Shown here: piece after piece, positions 1-8,121 of the stretch
Numbering within the stretch: the first letter of the stretch is position 1
Layout of the letters: each line of letters opens with the position of its first letter
NCBI RefSeq assembly: GCF_900172265.1
Contig: NZ_FWFK01000001.1
Coordinates: 372,001 to 436,000, forward strand
Source of the DNA: Roseivivax jejudonensis
GTDB taxonomy: Bacteria; Pseudomonadota; Alphaproteobacteria; Rhodobacterales; Rhodobacteraceae
Length of the DNA: 64,000 nucleotides
Direction: 5' to 3'
Position numbers and translations under genes: made by a program
The notes under the pieces: generated by a model
Told to the model about the DNA's origin: nothing
The model's input: the letters and a program-made list of their open reading frames with translations, nothing else
The model's database searches: none

Positions 1-395
1 TCGGTGAAGAGCCACCAGACCAGAGCCGGGGCGAGGAGTGCGACGATGGCTAGCGGTACGACGTTCCGGATCGTTCGGTCGTGCATGAACAGCAGTCCGG
101 TGGCGAGCACGTAAGGCACCGAGCAAATCAGGAAGCCCCGGCCAGTGTTGGGCCAGATGTCCCCGACCGGAACCATCAACGAGAAGTAGAGCAACGTCAG
201 CGCCAGCGTGCCAAAGAAGCGCGCCTTGTCCATGCGGGACAGGGTCTCGCGCCAATAGCCGCCGGCACCGGCAATACGCTGCCTCTTGGTCAGCAGGATC
301 GCGGCCCCCATAAGCGCGAGGATCACTGAGATCAGCCGCGGAAAAACGAGGTGCGAAGTCTCGAAATCGATCGTTACCTGGGTAAGCGCGTCCAT
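1..395 (-). CDS. TctB-family small membrane subunit of a tripartite tricarboxylate transporter (partial, C-terminus beyond window edge)
   Basis: The reverse strand reads from an ATG at 393-395 (MDALTQVTIDFETSHLVFPR) and is still open at the window edge, so about 131 residues are visible. They contain hydrophobic stretches (LISVILALMGAAILL and others) typical of the roughly 150-residue, four-helix TctB proteins. In TTT transporters TctB is the small inner-membrane subunit that works with the large TctA permease and the periplasmic TctC protein. A gggaggag-like ribosome site precedes the ATG. It lies downstream of tctC on the same strand, separated by a terminator-like hairpin, and tctA is expected beyond position 1. 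The family call rests mostly on context plus the membrane pattern. Confidence 0.7.
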   Translation of the reverse strand, partial: MDALTQVTIDFETSHLVFPRLISVILALMGAAILLTKRQRIAGAGGYWRETLSRMDKARFFGTLALTLLYFSLMVPVGDIWPNTGRGFLICSVPYVLATGLLFMHDRTIRNVVPLAIVALLAPALVWWLFT

Positions 396-427
396 GCCCG
401 TCTCCTCCCTCAGAGATGTGCGGATAC

Positions 428-460
428 AAAAAGGGCCCGGACGCGCGCGCCCGGGCCCTT
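428..460 (-). terminator. Terminator-like hairpin between tctC and tctB
   Basis: A perfect 10-bp inverted repeat (aagggcccgg at 431-440 and ccgggccctt at 451-460) with a 10-nt loop is followed on the reverse strand by five T residues. It sits just after the tctC stop and before tctB. It could act as a partial terminator, so that the binding protein is made in excess over the membrane subunits. That role is inferred. Confidence 0.75.
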
Positions 461-468
461 CGATTGGA

Positions 469-1524
469 TCAGGATTCGCCCGAGATCTCGGAGATCACCT
501 GCTCGTAGGTGTCGCGCTTGTCCATGAGGTGTTGCTGCGCCTCGCCCGAGGGCAGGAAGTTCGGAATGAAGAACGACGCCTTCTGACGCTCCTGGATCTC
601 GCCGTTCTCGAAGATCTCGGCCAGCGCGGTGTCGATCTGCTCGATGATCGCCGGGTCCATCTCCGGGTTGAAGAGGAAGAAGAACTCCTTGTCGAACGTG
701 AAGTTCTCGCCCTCTTCGTTGAGCGGCACGGAGGTTTCCGGGGCGGCGTACTGCATCAGCGCGGCGCGGTCGGTCTCGCCCATGCCCTGCTCGGGCGCTT
801 GCTCGAGCGTCGCGGGACGCGCGGTGATCCAGACGAAACGCATCGCCTTCTGGTCATCCTCGGGCAGCTGCGTGAACTGCTCGTTGGCCTGAATGGAGCC
901 GTTGATGACGTCGGCGAGGTCGTCCCACATCGCCTGGTTCTTGTCCGACTGCGAGCCGGTGTTGACCGCGACGATGTTCTCCTCCGAACCCGGGCTGCGT
1001 ACGGCAGCTGCGTTCTTCATCGCCGAGAAGCCGATTTCGGACACGCCGCCCGGCTGGATCGCGACGCGCACGCGCTCCCCGTTCTCTGCAGCCGTGAGGA
1101 TGTCGTCCATCGACTGGTATTCGGAGGACTTGGGCACGAGGTAGGCGTTGCCCGGGTTGATCGCGACGGTCGGACCGACGGTGTAGTTCTCGAACGGATC
1201 GTCGTAGCCCGACACCCCGTAGAGATTCCCCAGATACGACTGGTCGTGGAAGATCATCAGCGTGGTGCCGCGGCTATCGCGCTCGAGCGCCTTGAACGCC
1301 TCGGTCGCGCCCACTGCATCCACTTTGATGTTGATGTCGAGATGCTCGGCCAGAGCATCGGCGACGATGGACGAGTTCTGGTAGGTATCCCCGCCCGTCG
1401 AGGTCGAGCCGATCACGAGGCGCACGTTGCGCGGCAACTCCTGCGCGGCGGCGGCGATCGGTTGGGCAAGCAGCGCCGTGGCGCTGACGGCGGCAAGGAT
1501 GGTTCTGCGGGTAAAGGTCATCAT
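469..1524 (-). CDS. TctC (Bug) family periplasmic substrate-binding protein
   Basis: 351 residues. A basic N-terminus and hydrophobic core (residues 1-28, ending AAAAQE) form an export signal. The mature start, VRLVIGSTSTGGDTYQNS, matches the beta-strand plus glycine-rich loop that opens TctC/Bug proteins, and total length is usual for the family. It should capture a carboxylate in the periplasm for the TctA/TctB permease. Given the adjacent operon, a sugar acid such as a pentonate or aldarate is a reasonable guess, but the ligand cannot be read from sequence. Two ATG codons (1522-1524 and 1519-1521) follow a GGAGG ribosome site. The gene is transcribed divergently from the dehydratase operon through a shared region with two palindromic operators. 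Confidence 0.85.
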   Translation of the reverse strand: MMTFTRRTILAAVSATALLAQPIAAAAQELPRNVRLVIGSTSTGGDTYQNSSIVADALAEHLDINIKVDAVGATEAFKALERDSRGTTLMIFHDQSYLGNLYGVSGYDDPFENYTVGPTVAINPGNAYLVPKSSEYQSMDDILTAAENGERVRVAIQPGGVSEIGFSAMKNAAAVRSPGSEENIVAVNTGSQSDKNQAMWDDLADVINGSIQANEQFTQLPEDDQKAMRFVWITARPATLEQAPEQGMGETDRAALMQYAAPETSVPLNEEGENFTFDKEFFFLFNPEMDPAIIEQIDTALAEIFENGEIQERQKASFFIPNFLPSGEAQQHLMDKRDTYEQVISEISGES

Positions 1525-1612
1525 GTCCTCCCGTGAGGCCGCGCGCGGCGACCCGTCGATTGCTGTCGAAGCGTCCCCCTCAGACGCCCGATGCGACTTC
1601 GGCCAACGGCCA

Positions 1613-1628
1613 ATGTAAGCGCATACAT
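1613..1628. promoter_or_regulatory. Operator-like palindrome 1 (ATGTAAGCGCATACAT)
   Basis: Near-perfect palindrome in the tctC/dehydratase divergent region. Its core TGTAAGCGCATACA differs at one base from a second copy at 1735-1748. Matching palindromes on the two sides of a divergent promoter region suggest one repressor acting on both units; the size and symmetry fit a GntR/FadR-type dimer. No regulator gene is visible in the window beside it. Confidence 0.6.
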
Positions 1629-1720
1629 GACCTTCAGCACGGCTGAGTATGCGCTGTCAACAGCTTTCATGGCTCGCATCGAGCGCGGCAGAATTACCTC
1701 AGAAACATTGCGCGACCGCG

Positions 1721-1749
1721 TTGACAGGCTCAAATGTATGCGCATACAC
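1721..1749 (+). promoter_or_regulatory. Probable promoter of the sugar-acid operon with overlapping operator 2
   Basis: TTGACA at 1721-1726 is a consensus -35 box. About 16-17 bases later a weak -10 (around 1743-1749) lies inside the perfect palindrome TGTATGCGCATACA at 1735-1748. An operator across the -10 box is a classic repression site. The ATG of the dehydratase is 31 bases beyond, with GGGAGGAG as ribosome site. Confidence 0.6.
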
Positions 1750-1779
1750 AAACGGAAACAGCTACGGGAGGAGCGTCTC

Positions 1780-3522
1780 ATGAAGGATTCGCGGGGCAAG
1801 ACCGCTGACGACCTGCGCTCGGCGCGCTGGTTCGCGCCCGACGACCTGCGCAGCTTCGGCCACCGTTCGCGCATGATGCAGCTTGGCTACTCCGAGGAGG
1901 AATTCCGCGGCCGGCCCATCATCGGCATTCTCGACACCTGGTCCGAGTTGAACTCGTGCCACAGCCACTTCCCCGAGCGCGTGAAGGACGTCAAACGCGG
2001 CGTGCAGATGGCGGGCGGCCTCCCCGTCCAGATGCCGGCTCTCAGCGTCGACGAAAGCTTCACGAAACCGACCTCGATGCTCTACCGCAATCTGCTCGCG
2101 ATGGAAGCCGAGGAGATCATCCGGTCGCACCCGCTCGACGGCGTCGTCCTCATGGGCGGCTGCGACAAGACCACGCCGGGTCTCGTCATGGGGGCGATCA
2201 CCGCCGGGATACCTTTCATTTACCTCCCAGCCGGCCCCATGCTGCGCGGGCACTATGCCGGCCGCATTCTCGGCTCGGGGTCGGATGCCTGGAAATTCTG
2301 GGACGAGCGTCGCGCCGGCAACATCTCGGACGAAGAATGGCTCGGCGTGCAGGGCGGCATCGCACGGTCAGCGGGCACATGCATGACCATGGGCACGGCA
2401 TCGACGATGACGGCGATCACGGACGCGCTTGGCCTCACCCTGCCCGGCGCTTCCTCGATCCCCGCCGCCGATGCGGGCCACCAGCGCATGGGGTCGGCCT
2501 GCGGGCGGCGTATCGTGGAGATGGTGTGGGAGGACCTCACCCCCGACCGGATCATCACCGACGCATCGGTGCAGAACGCCGCGATTGTCGCGATGGCCAC
2601 CGGTTGCTCCACCAATGCGGTCGTTCACCTCATTGCCATGGCACGAAGGGCAGGCGTGGACCTGACGCTCGAGGATCTCGACGCGCTGGGGCGCACCACG
2701 CCGCTCGTCGCCAATGTCCGGCCCTCCGGCAAGGAGTACCTCATGGAGGACTTCTTCTATGCTGGTGGGCTGCGCGCGCTGATGAAGCAGATGGAGGAAC
2801 GGATCGACACCTCCTGTGTGACAGTTACCGGCAAGACGCTTGGCGAGAACCTGGAGGGGGCCGAGGTCTACAATGATGACGTCATCCGGCCGCTGTCGAA
2901 CCCCGTGTACCACGAAGGCTCGCTCGCCGTGCTGCGCGGCAACCTCTGCCCTGACGGTGCGGTGATCAAGCCCGCCGCGTGCGATCCCAAATACTACAAC
3001 CACGAGGGCCCTGCGCTCGTCTTTGACAGCTATCCCGAAATGAAGGCGGCGGTCGACGATCCCGACCTCGACGTGACGCCCGACCACGTGATGGTTCTGC
3101 GCAATGCAGGTCCCCAGGGCGGGCCAGGATTCCCCGAATGGGGCATGCTGCCGATCCCGACCGCGCTGGTGAAGCAGGGCCATCGCGACATGCTGCGCAT
3201 ATCGGACGCGCGGATGTCGGGCACGTCCTACGGCGCATGCGTGCTGCACGTTGCGCCAGAAAGCTTTGTGGGCGGGCCGCTCGGGTTGCTCAAGACTGGC
3301 GATATCGTGCGGCTCGACCTCGCAAACCGCAGGCTCGACATGCTGGTCGACGAGGATGAGATCGAACGCCGCCGCGCGACCTGGACACCGCCGGAGCCGC
3401 GGTTCCAGCGGGGCTGGGGTTGGATGTTCTCGAAACATGTAGGCCAGGCCGATACCGGCTGCGACTTCGATTACCTGCAACGAGACTTCGGGGTTGCAGC
3501 AGGCGAACCCGACATCTTCTGA
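1780..3522 (+). CDS. IlvD/Edd-family sugar-acid dehydratase (L-arabinonate/D-xylonate dehydratase type)
   Basis: 580 residues from the ATG at 1780, chosen because GGGAGGAG lies 7 bases before it; the open frame runs further upstream but crosses the operator. Family marks are NSCHSH (Cys60), GGCDKTTPG (Cys128) and AGTCMTMGTASTM (Cys201), the three cysteines expected to hold the iron-sulfur cluster, with Lys130 near the metal site. Length and cysteine spacing match pentonate dehydratases better than dihydroxy-acid dehydratase of valine synthesis. Predicted reaction: removal of water from an aldonate to give 2-keto-3-deoxy-pentonate. It is the first gene of a four-gene operon whose later genes fit the next two steps of a Weimberg-type route. 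The exact sugar is not determinable. Confidence 0.88.
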   Translation: MKDSRGKTADDLRSARWFAPDDLRSFGHRSRMMQLGYSEEEFRGRPIIGILDTWSELNSCHSHFPERVKDVKRGVQMAGGLPVQMPALSVDESFTKPTSMLYRNLLAMEAEEIIRSHPLDGVVLMGGCDKTTPGLVMGAITAGIPFIYLPAGPMLRGHYAGRILGSGSDAWKFWDERRAGNISDEEWLGVQGGIARSAGTCMTMGTASTMTAITDALGLTLPGASSIPAADAGHQRMGSACGRRIVEMVWEDLTPDRIITDASVQNAAIVAMATGCSTNAVVHLIAMARRAGVDLTLEDLDALGRTTPLVANVRPSGKEYLMEDFFYAGGLRALMKQMEERIDTSCVTVTGKTLGENLEGAEVYNDDVIRPLSNPVYHEGSLAVLRGNLCPDGAVIKPAACDPKYYNHEGPALVFDSYPEMKAAVDDPDLDVTPDHVMVLRNAGPQGGPGFPEWGMLPIPTALVKQGHRDMLRISDARMSGTSYGACVLHVAPESFVGGPLGLLKTGDIVRLDLANRRLDMLVDEDEIERRRATWTPPEPRFQRGWGWMFSKHVGQADTGCDFDYLQRDFGVAAGEPDIF

Positions 3523-3543
3523 AGACTATGAAGCGGAGGCCGC

Positions 3544-4443
3544 ATGGCTCTCGATCTCGATACAGCGCTCCGGGGCATCTCGGGCATTCTGGTCACTCCT
3601 TTCGACGAAAAGGGTGGAGTCGCCCCGGAGAAGCTCGCTCCGATCGTTGACCGGGCGCTCAAGGCAGGAATGCACATGCCGGTGGTGAACGGAAACACCG
3701 GCGAGTTCTACGCCCTCACCACCGATGAAGCCATGACCATGGTGCGCGAGGTCGCTGGCCTCGTCGACGGTCGTGCGCCGCTCCTTGCGGGGGTCGGACG
3801 CGGCATACGCGATGCCTGCCGCCTCGCCGAAGCCTCGGCAGAAGCGGGCGCAACTGCGCTCATGATCCACCAGCCGCCCGATCCCTTCGTCTCGCCCCGC
3901 GGCACGGTCGACTACGTGAACGCCGTCTCGGACGCCGCGGGTGGCCTGCCGATCATGCTGTATCTCCGCAACGACGCCATCGGCACGGACGGCATCCGCG
4001 CGCTCTGCGAGGTGTCGGGCGTAAAGGGCGTGAAATGGGCAACGCCGAACCCGCTCAAGCTCGCCGCCGCGATCAATGCTTGCGATCCCTCGATCGTCTG
4101 GGTGGCCGGCCTCGCAGAAGTCTGGGCGCCACCGCTCTACGCGGTCGGCGCTCGCGGGTTCACCTCTGGCCTCATCAATATCTGGCCCGAGCGGTCGATG
4201 GCGATCCACGCTGCGCTCGATGCCGGCGATTACCCCGAGGCGAACCGGCTCATCGCCGGGATGCGCGCCTTCGAGGACATCCGAGCCGAAGAATTGAACG
4301 GCACCAATGTCACCGGTGTGAAGGCCGCCCTGCAGGCACTCGGCCAAGATTGCGGACCGACGCGCCCGCCGTCGGCCTGGCCACTGACCGACGCGCAGGA
4401 CGCGACGATGCGGGCCTTCCTCGCCGCCAACAAACTCACCTGA
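3544..4443 (+). CDS. DHDPS/NAL-family lyase, probable 2-keto-3-deoxy-pentonate dehydratase
   Basis: 299 residues, start preceded by GGAGG (3535-3539). The fold family is shown by GILVTPF near residue 16, NGNTGE at 49-54, a tyrosine at 140 (MLYLRND) and a lysine in VKGVKWATPN (Lys164, probable Schiff-base residue). Members of this class-I aldolase superfamily include dihydrodipicolinate synthase, KDG aldolase and L-2-keto-3-deoxyarabonate dehydratase. Sitting between a pentonate dehydratase and an oxoglutarate-semialdehyde-type dehydrogenase, the last activity fits best, producing 2-oxoglutarate semialdehyde. An aldolase role giving pyruvate and glycolaldehyde is the main alternative. Confidence 0.82.
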   Translation: MALDLDTALRGISGILVTPFDEKGGVAPEKLAPIVDRALKAGMHMPVVNGNTGEFYALTTDEAMTMVREVAGLVDGRAPLLAGVGRGIRDACRLAEASAEAGATALMIHQPPDPFVSPRGTVDYVNAVSDAAGGLPIMLYLRNDAIGTDGIRALCEVSGVKGVKWATPNPLKLAAAINACDPSIVWVAGLAEVWAPPLYAVGARGFTSGLINIWPERSMAIHAALDAGDYPEANRLIAGMRAFEDIRAEELNGTNVTGVKAALQALGQDCGPTRPPSAWPLTDAQDATMRAFLAANKLT

Positions 4444-4467
4444 TCCACACGGGAAAGGACCACGCAC

Positions 4468-5991
4468 ATGCTCGACGAGACCTTCACCCCGCACGGGAAG
4501 CACCTCATTGCCGGCGACTGGGTCGCCGGAGACCAGACGTTTACCTCGCAGCCGGCGCACGGGCCCGCGCATGCCTACTCGGTCGGAACGCCGGAGCTTG
4601 TTGACCGCGCCGCCGAGGCTGCGGAGGAGGCGTTCTGGACCTACGGCTACGCGAGCCGCGAGGCGCGTGCGGCCTTCCTCGAAGCCATCGCCGACGAGAT
4701 TGAGGCGCGCGGCCCACAGATCACGGCCATCGGCACCTCCGAGACTGGTCTTCCCGAGGCGCGACTCGAAGGCGAGCGCGGGCGCACGGTCGGTCAGCTG
4801 CGCCTCTTTGCCTCCCACATCCGCGCGGGCGACTACCTCGACCGCCGTCACGACGAGGCGTTGCTAGACCGCCAGCCGGCGCCGCGCCCCGACCTGCGCA
4901 TGATGCAGCGGCCGATCGGCCCGGTTGCCGTCTTCGGCGCGTCGAACTTTCCGCTCGCCTTCTCGACGGCAGGCGGCGATACGGCGGCCGCACTGGCTGC
5001 GGGCTGTCCGGTGATCGTGAAGGGCCACGGCGCCCACCCCGGCACCGGAGAAATCGTCGCTGAGGCGATCAAGGCCGCCGTCGAAGCGACCGGCATGCCG
5101 AAGGGCGTCTTCTCCCTTGTTCAGGGCGGCAAGCGCGACGTCGGACAGGCGCTGGTACAGCATCCGCTGATCAAGGCCGTGGGCTTCACCGGATCGCTCA
5201 CGGGCGGCCGCGCGCTCTTCGATCTCGCGATGTCGCGCCCCGAGCCGATCCCGTTCTACGGCGAGCTCGGCTCGGTGAACCCGATGTTCCTGCTGCCCGC
5301 GGCGGTCAAGGCCCGCGGCGCCGAAATCGGCACCGGCTGGGCCGGGTCGCTGACCATGGGCGCCGGACAATTCTGCACCAATCCCGGCATCGCGGTCGTC
5401 GAGAAGGGCGACGCGGGCGACGCTTTCGTCGCGGCGGCCAAGGCGGCGCTTGAAGCGAGCGCAGAGCAGACCATGCTCACCGACGGCATCGCTCAGGCCT
5501 ATCGTGACGGCAAGGCCCGCTTCGATGCGCGCAACGCCGTGACGCCGATCCTCAAGACCGAATGCGACGGGCGCGCCGCCACGCCGAACCTCTACGAGAC
5601 CGACGCGGAGGCCTACCTGCAGGACCATTCTTTGGGTGAAGAGGTCTTCGGCCCGCTCGGCCTCGTGCTGCGGGTCTCGGGTCCGGACGAGATGGAAACG
5701 CTCGCACGCGGGTTCGAGGGTCAGCTCACCGCAACCCTGCACATGGATGACGGCGACGCCGAGACCGCAAAACGCCTGCTGCCCGTGCTCGAGCGCAAAG
5801 CGGGCCGCCTGTTGGTGAACGGCTTCCCGACCGGCGTCGAGGTGGCCGACTCGATGGTGCATGGCGGCCCCTACCCCGCCTCCACGAACTTCGGCGCGAC
5901 AAGCGTCGGCACCTTGTCGATCCGGCGCTTCCTGCGCCCGGTCTGCTATCAGAACATGCCCGAAAGCCTGCTCCCCGAGGATCTGGCATGA
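4468..5991 (+). CDS. Aldehyde dehydrogenase, probable 2-oxoglutarate semialdehyde (2,5-dioxopentanoate) dehydrogenase
   Basis: 507 residues. ALDH marks are FGASNFPLAF (155-164), GFTGS cofactor loop (239-243), general base Glu266 in YGELGSVNP and nucleophile Cys303 in GAGQFCTNPG. The wording of these motifs, notably GELGSVNP and QFCTNPG, is that of the NADP-linked 2-oxoglutarate-semialdehyde dehydrogenase group found in pentose and aldarate operons. It would oxidise the product of the preceding lyase to 2-oxoglutarate and so feed the TCA cycle. The ATG follows GGAAAGGA. It is 24 bases after the preceding stop and ends just before a compact palindromic element. Confidence 0.87.
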   Translation: MLDETFTPHGKHLIAGDWVAGDQTFTSQPAHGPAHAYSVGTPELVDRAAEAAEEAFWTYGYASREARAAFLEAIADEIEARGPQITAIGTSETGLPEARLEGERGRTVGQLRLFASHIRAGDYLDRRHDEALLDRQPAPRPDLRMMQRPIGPVAVFGASNFPLAFSTAGGDTAAALAAGCPVIVKGHGAHPGTGEIVAEAIKAAVEATGMPKGVFSLVQGGKRDVGQALVQHPLIKAVGFTGSLTGGRALFDLAMSRPEPIPFYGELGSVNPMFLLPAAVKARGAEIGTGWAGSLTMGAGQFCTNPGIAVVEKGDAGDAFVAAAKAALEASAEQTMLTDGIAQAYRDGKARFDARNAVTPILKTECDGRAATPNLYETDAEAYLQDHSLGEEVFGPLGLVLRVSGPDEMETLARGFEGQLTATLHMDDGDAETAKRLLPVLERKAGRLLVNGFPTGVEVADSMVHGGPYPASTNFGATSVGTLSIRRFLRPVCYQNMPESLLPEDLA

Positions 5992-5995
5992 AGGA

Positions 5996-6060
5996 CAGGC
6001 AGGGTGCCGAGGGGCCCGGCCCCTCTGCGCCTTCCGGCGCATTTACCCGGCACCTGCCCG
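5996..6060. repeat. Cloverleaf-like palindromic element in the operon
   Basis: An outer stem (GGCAGGGTGCCG at 5998-6009 with CGGCACCTGCC at 6048-6058, one bulged G) encloses two perfect hairpins: GAGGGGC/GCCCCTC (6009-6015 with 6019-6025) and TGCGCC/GGCGCA (6026-6031 with 6036-6041, loop TTCC). It lies immediately after the dehydrogenase stop and 38 bases before the next ATG. It resembles a repetitive extragenic palindrome or an RNA-processing element. No second copy was noticed in this window. Confidence 0.6.
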
Positions 6061-6098
6061 GGCAGAGCAAGACCGGGGACGGTCGAGGAGGAGACGAA

Positions 6099-6809
6099 AT
6101 GAACGACAACACGCGCACGAAGCTCATGGGCGTCTCGGTGGCGACGCTCGCGACCGCGCTCTACAAGCGGGGCCTGCGCAGCCAGGTGATCCAGGGCGTG
6201 CACCCGGTCGGACGCAAGGGCGTGAACATGGTCGGCCCGGCCTTCACCCTGCGCTACATGCCCGCGCGCGAGGACCGCAACACGCTCGCCGAGTTCCGCA
6301 ACCCCGAGCACCCCCAGCGTGTCGCGATCGAAACCTGCCCCGAGGGCGCAGTTCTCGTCATGGACAGCCGCAAGAGCGCAACCGCGGCCTCGGCCGGCGA
6401 CATCCTGATCACCCGCCTGATGAAGCGTGGCGGTGCGGGCGTTGTGACCGACGGCGGCTTCCGCGACTCCGCGGTCATCGCCGATCTCGATATTCCCGCC
6501 TATCACACGCGACCCTCTTCGCCGACCAATCTCACGACAAACGAGGCGATCGCGATCAACGAGCCGATCGGATGCGGCGATGCCCCGGTCTTTCCGGGCG
6601 ACATCGTCGTCGGCGACGACGACTGCGTCATCGTGATCCCGGCGGAGATCGCCGACGAGGTCGCGGACGAGGCCGTCGAGATGACCGCCTACGAGGACTT
6701 CGTCGTCGAGCGGGTCAAGGACGGCGAGAGCATCATCGGTCTCTATCCCTGCACCAAGGATGAACACCGCGCCGCCTTCGAGGATTGGCGAAAGGCAAGC
6801 GGCCGGTAA
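6099..6809 (+). CDS. RraA-like family protein (possible HMG/CHA-type aldolase or sugar-acid enzyme)
   Basis: 236 residues from the ATG at 6099, chosen for the GAGGAGGAG ribosome site directly upstream; an in-frame ATG at 5988 would translate the palindromic element and is unlikely. RraA-fold marks are GPAFTLRY (48-55), a GDILITRL segment, GAGVVTDGGFRDS with the conserved Asp-Gly-Gly-x-Arg, and GDIVVGDDD. The superfamily holds RNase E inhibitor RraA and 4-hydroxy-4-methyl-2-oxoglutarate aldolases. Members with a C-terminal extension often sit in sugar-acid operons, and no RNase role is implied by this context. It may act on a ketodeoxy acid intermediate; substrate unknown. Confidence 0.8.
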   Translation: MNDNTRTKLMGVSVATLATALYKRGLRSQVIQGVHPVGRKGVNMVGPAFTLRYMPAREDRNTLAEFRNPEHPQRVAIETCPEGAVLVMDSRKSATAASAGDILITRLMKRGGAGVVTDGGFRDSAVIADLDIPAYHTRPSSPTNLTTNEAIAINEPIGCGDAPVFPGDIVVGDDDCVIVIPAEIADEVADEAVEMTAYEDFVVERVKDGESIIGLYPCTKDEHRAAFEDWRKASGR

Positions 6810-6856
6810 CCAGTTTGGTGGCGGCGCTGGCAGCGCCGCCCAACCTCTCGCATTCC

Positions 6857-6893
6857 AAAAAAGACCGCCCCGGCGTCGGCCGTTGGGGCGGTC
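6857..6893 (-). terminator. Rho-independent terminator (reverse strand)
   Basis: GACCGCCCC (6863-6871) pairs perfectly with GGGGCGGTC (6885-6893); read on the reverse strand the hairpin is followed by TTTTTT. It lies 73 bases beyond the broken ferredoxin-domain gene on that strand and probably served it. It also faces the end of the RraA-like gene. Confidence 0.75.
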
Positions 6894-6965
6894 AGTCAGA
6901 GCACTGCGCAGGGAGACGACACGGGGCCCGTTGAATGGCAGCGGCACGCTCACCGGACCGGCGGG

Positions 6966-7160
6966 TCATGCCTCGATCGTGACCTTGCCGATGGCGTTCG
7001 AGCAGCATGCGAGGATGTAGCCGTCCTCGATATCATCGTCGGTGATGCCGCCGTTGTGGACCATGTGCACCTGCCCTTCGAGCTTCCTGACCTTACAGGT
7101 TCCGCAGCCGCCGAAGGTGCAGCCCGACGGAATGACGAGGCCCGCCGCTCGAACGCGGCT
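6966..7160 (-). pseudogene. Remnant of a 2Fe-2S plant-type ferredoxin domain (C-terminal piece of a reductase)
   Basis: Reverse-strand translation gives AGLVIPSGCTFGGCGTCKV, continuing to a YILACCSNAIGKVTIEA C-terminus and TGA at 6966-6968. CxxxxCGxC plus a later cysteine (ACC) is the 2Fe-2S binding pattern of ferredoxin domains fused to the end of oxygenase or demethylase reductases. The domain should continue upstream, but the matching residues (VEKAAFER) lie in another frame just before it and no FAD/NAD reductase part follows. It is therefore a frameshifted, truncated gene at the edge of an accessory segment. A terminator still follows it. Confidence 0.7.
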
Positions 7161-8121
7161 TTCTCGACATCAACGCACCCATCCCGCCGGCTCTGTGACA
7201 GGTCTGCCGCGTGCCATGTAGCCGGTCAGAACAGCAGCGAGGATCGGGACCTCGGCAACCCGGCGACCTTGGTCGTGTGCCCCGGGCTCTGCTCCGGCCG
7301 TTTCGAGCAATGCATCCACGGACAGTCAGGGCATTCCCGTGGAAGATGGCCCGAGAGGTACCGTCTCGGCGCGGTTCCTGCGGTGAGATCCAATCTGTGG
7401 CCGCCAGATGGCCCGGCCGAGGTATCTGGACGCGTGAAGCGCCTCGGCCCGCGCGACCGCGCCCGCGGACGACGGCGCCCAAGGCCTCGCGTTCTCGAGG
7501 TGATCTGCCTCGAAATCCCTCCGAGAAGGTCTTAAAGGTGCGCTAGCTACCTGGCCTGCGATCAATGCGTACACTTCAGCGACTTTCGCCGGAGCCAACA
7601 TAATAGCCGCGCGACGGTCACCGGTGCCAAGACTCCCCCAAACCTCTCCCCTACCAGGGATCTCTTGCGGATCTCTTGGCACATGAACACGCACGTTCCA
7701 GCTGCCAGTCCCTGCCCTTTTCGTGATCAAATCGCGCTTGCGCGTCCGTTCACCTTTACAACCAGTCGTCTCGACTGTCCGCAACAGTTCACGGTCGTAA
7801 CCGCACGATCCTACTCAAGTATTTGATATGTATGAAGTGGCTGTGCGGCCAGTCCAAGGCTAGCCGGTCTCGGCTGATATCTGCGGAAAAACAGGGAATT
7901 TACAGCGAACTCGTGCGTCGCTCCGGGTCCGGCAGCACTTTTCGGCATGTTAAGTGCACGTAATTCAATGCTTTGGATGAAAATTCCCTACGGCTGAAAA
8001 CAAGGAATTCTCCGCGCCGGAACAGGGAAACTGCAGGGCGGCATCAGGGAACGGTGCGCACGGAACATTGGCTGTGGCGCATCGAAACCGCTTGGCGCGC
8101 ACAGAGTAGAGAGCCGACCGG
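7161..8121. other. Mostly non-coding junction around the integrase remnant
   Basis: Apart from the integrase fragment at 7560-7735 I see no convincing gene here. Open frames on both strands lack ribosome sites and family motifs. The stretch looks like degraded DNA between core operon and accessory genes. The part from about 7790 to 8110 is richer in A and T than its surroundings. Confidence 0.5.
7560..7735 (-). pseudogene. N-terminal fragment of a tyrosine recombinase (DUF6538-like)
   Basis: Reverse-strand residues LITKRAGTGSWNVRVHVP, then an RDPQEIPGRGEVWGSLGT segment and DRRAAIMLAPAKVAEVYAL, have the pattern of the N-terminal beta-hairpin domain (x-R-x-G-xW-xxRxxVP, then W-SLGT-x-DRxAA) of phage-type integrases. 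The similarity stops around 7560 and no catalytic Arg-His-Tyr region follows. It is read as a truncated integrase marking an old insertion. The assignment is by pattern only. Confidence 0.5.

Noticed and set aside
286-1536. A 416-codon open frame antisense to tctC
   Set aside because: It exists because of high-GC codon bias opposite a gene with a clear signal peptide and family motifs; its translation is Arg/Val-rich with no motif.
4864-6042. A 392-codon open frame antisense to the aldehyde dehydrogenase
   Set aside because: Shadow of a gene with full ALDH catalytic motifs; composition is typical of antisense GC-rich frames.
5988-6098. Longer start for the RraA-like protein
   Set aside because: It would translate the cloverleaf palindrome into a proline/glycine-rich tail absent from the family, while the ATG at 6099 has a strong ribosome site.
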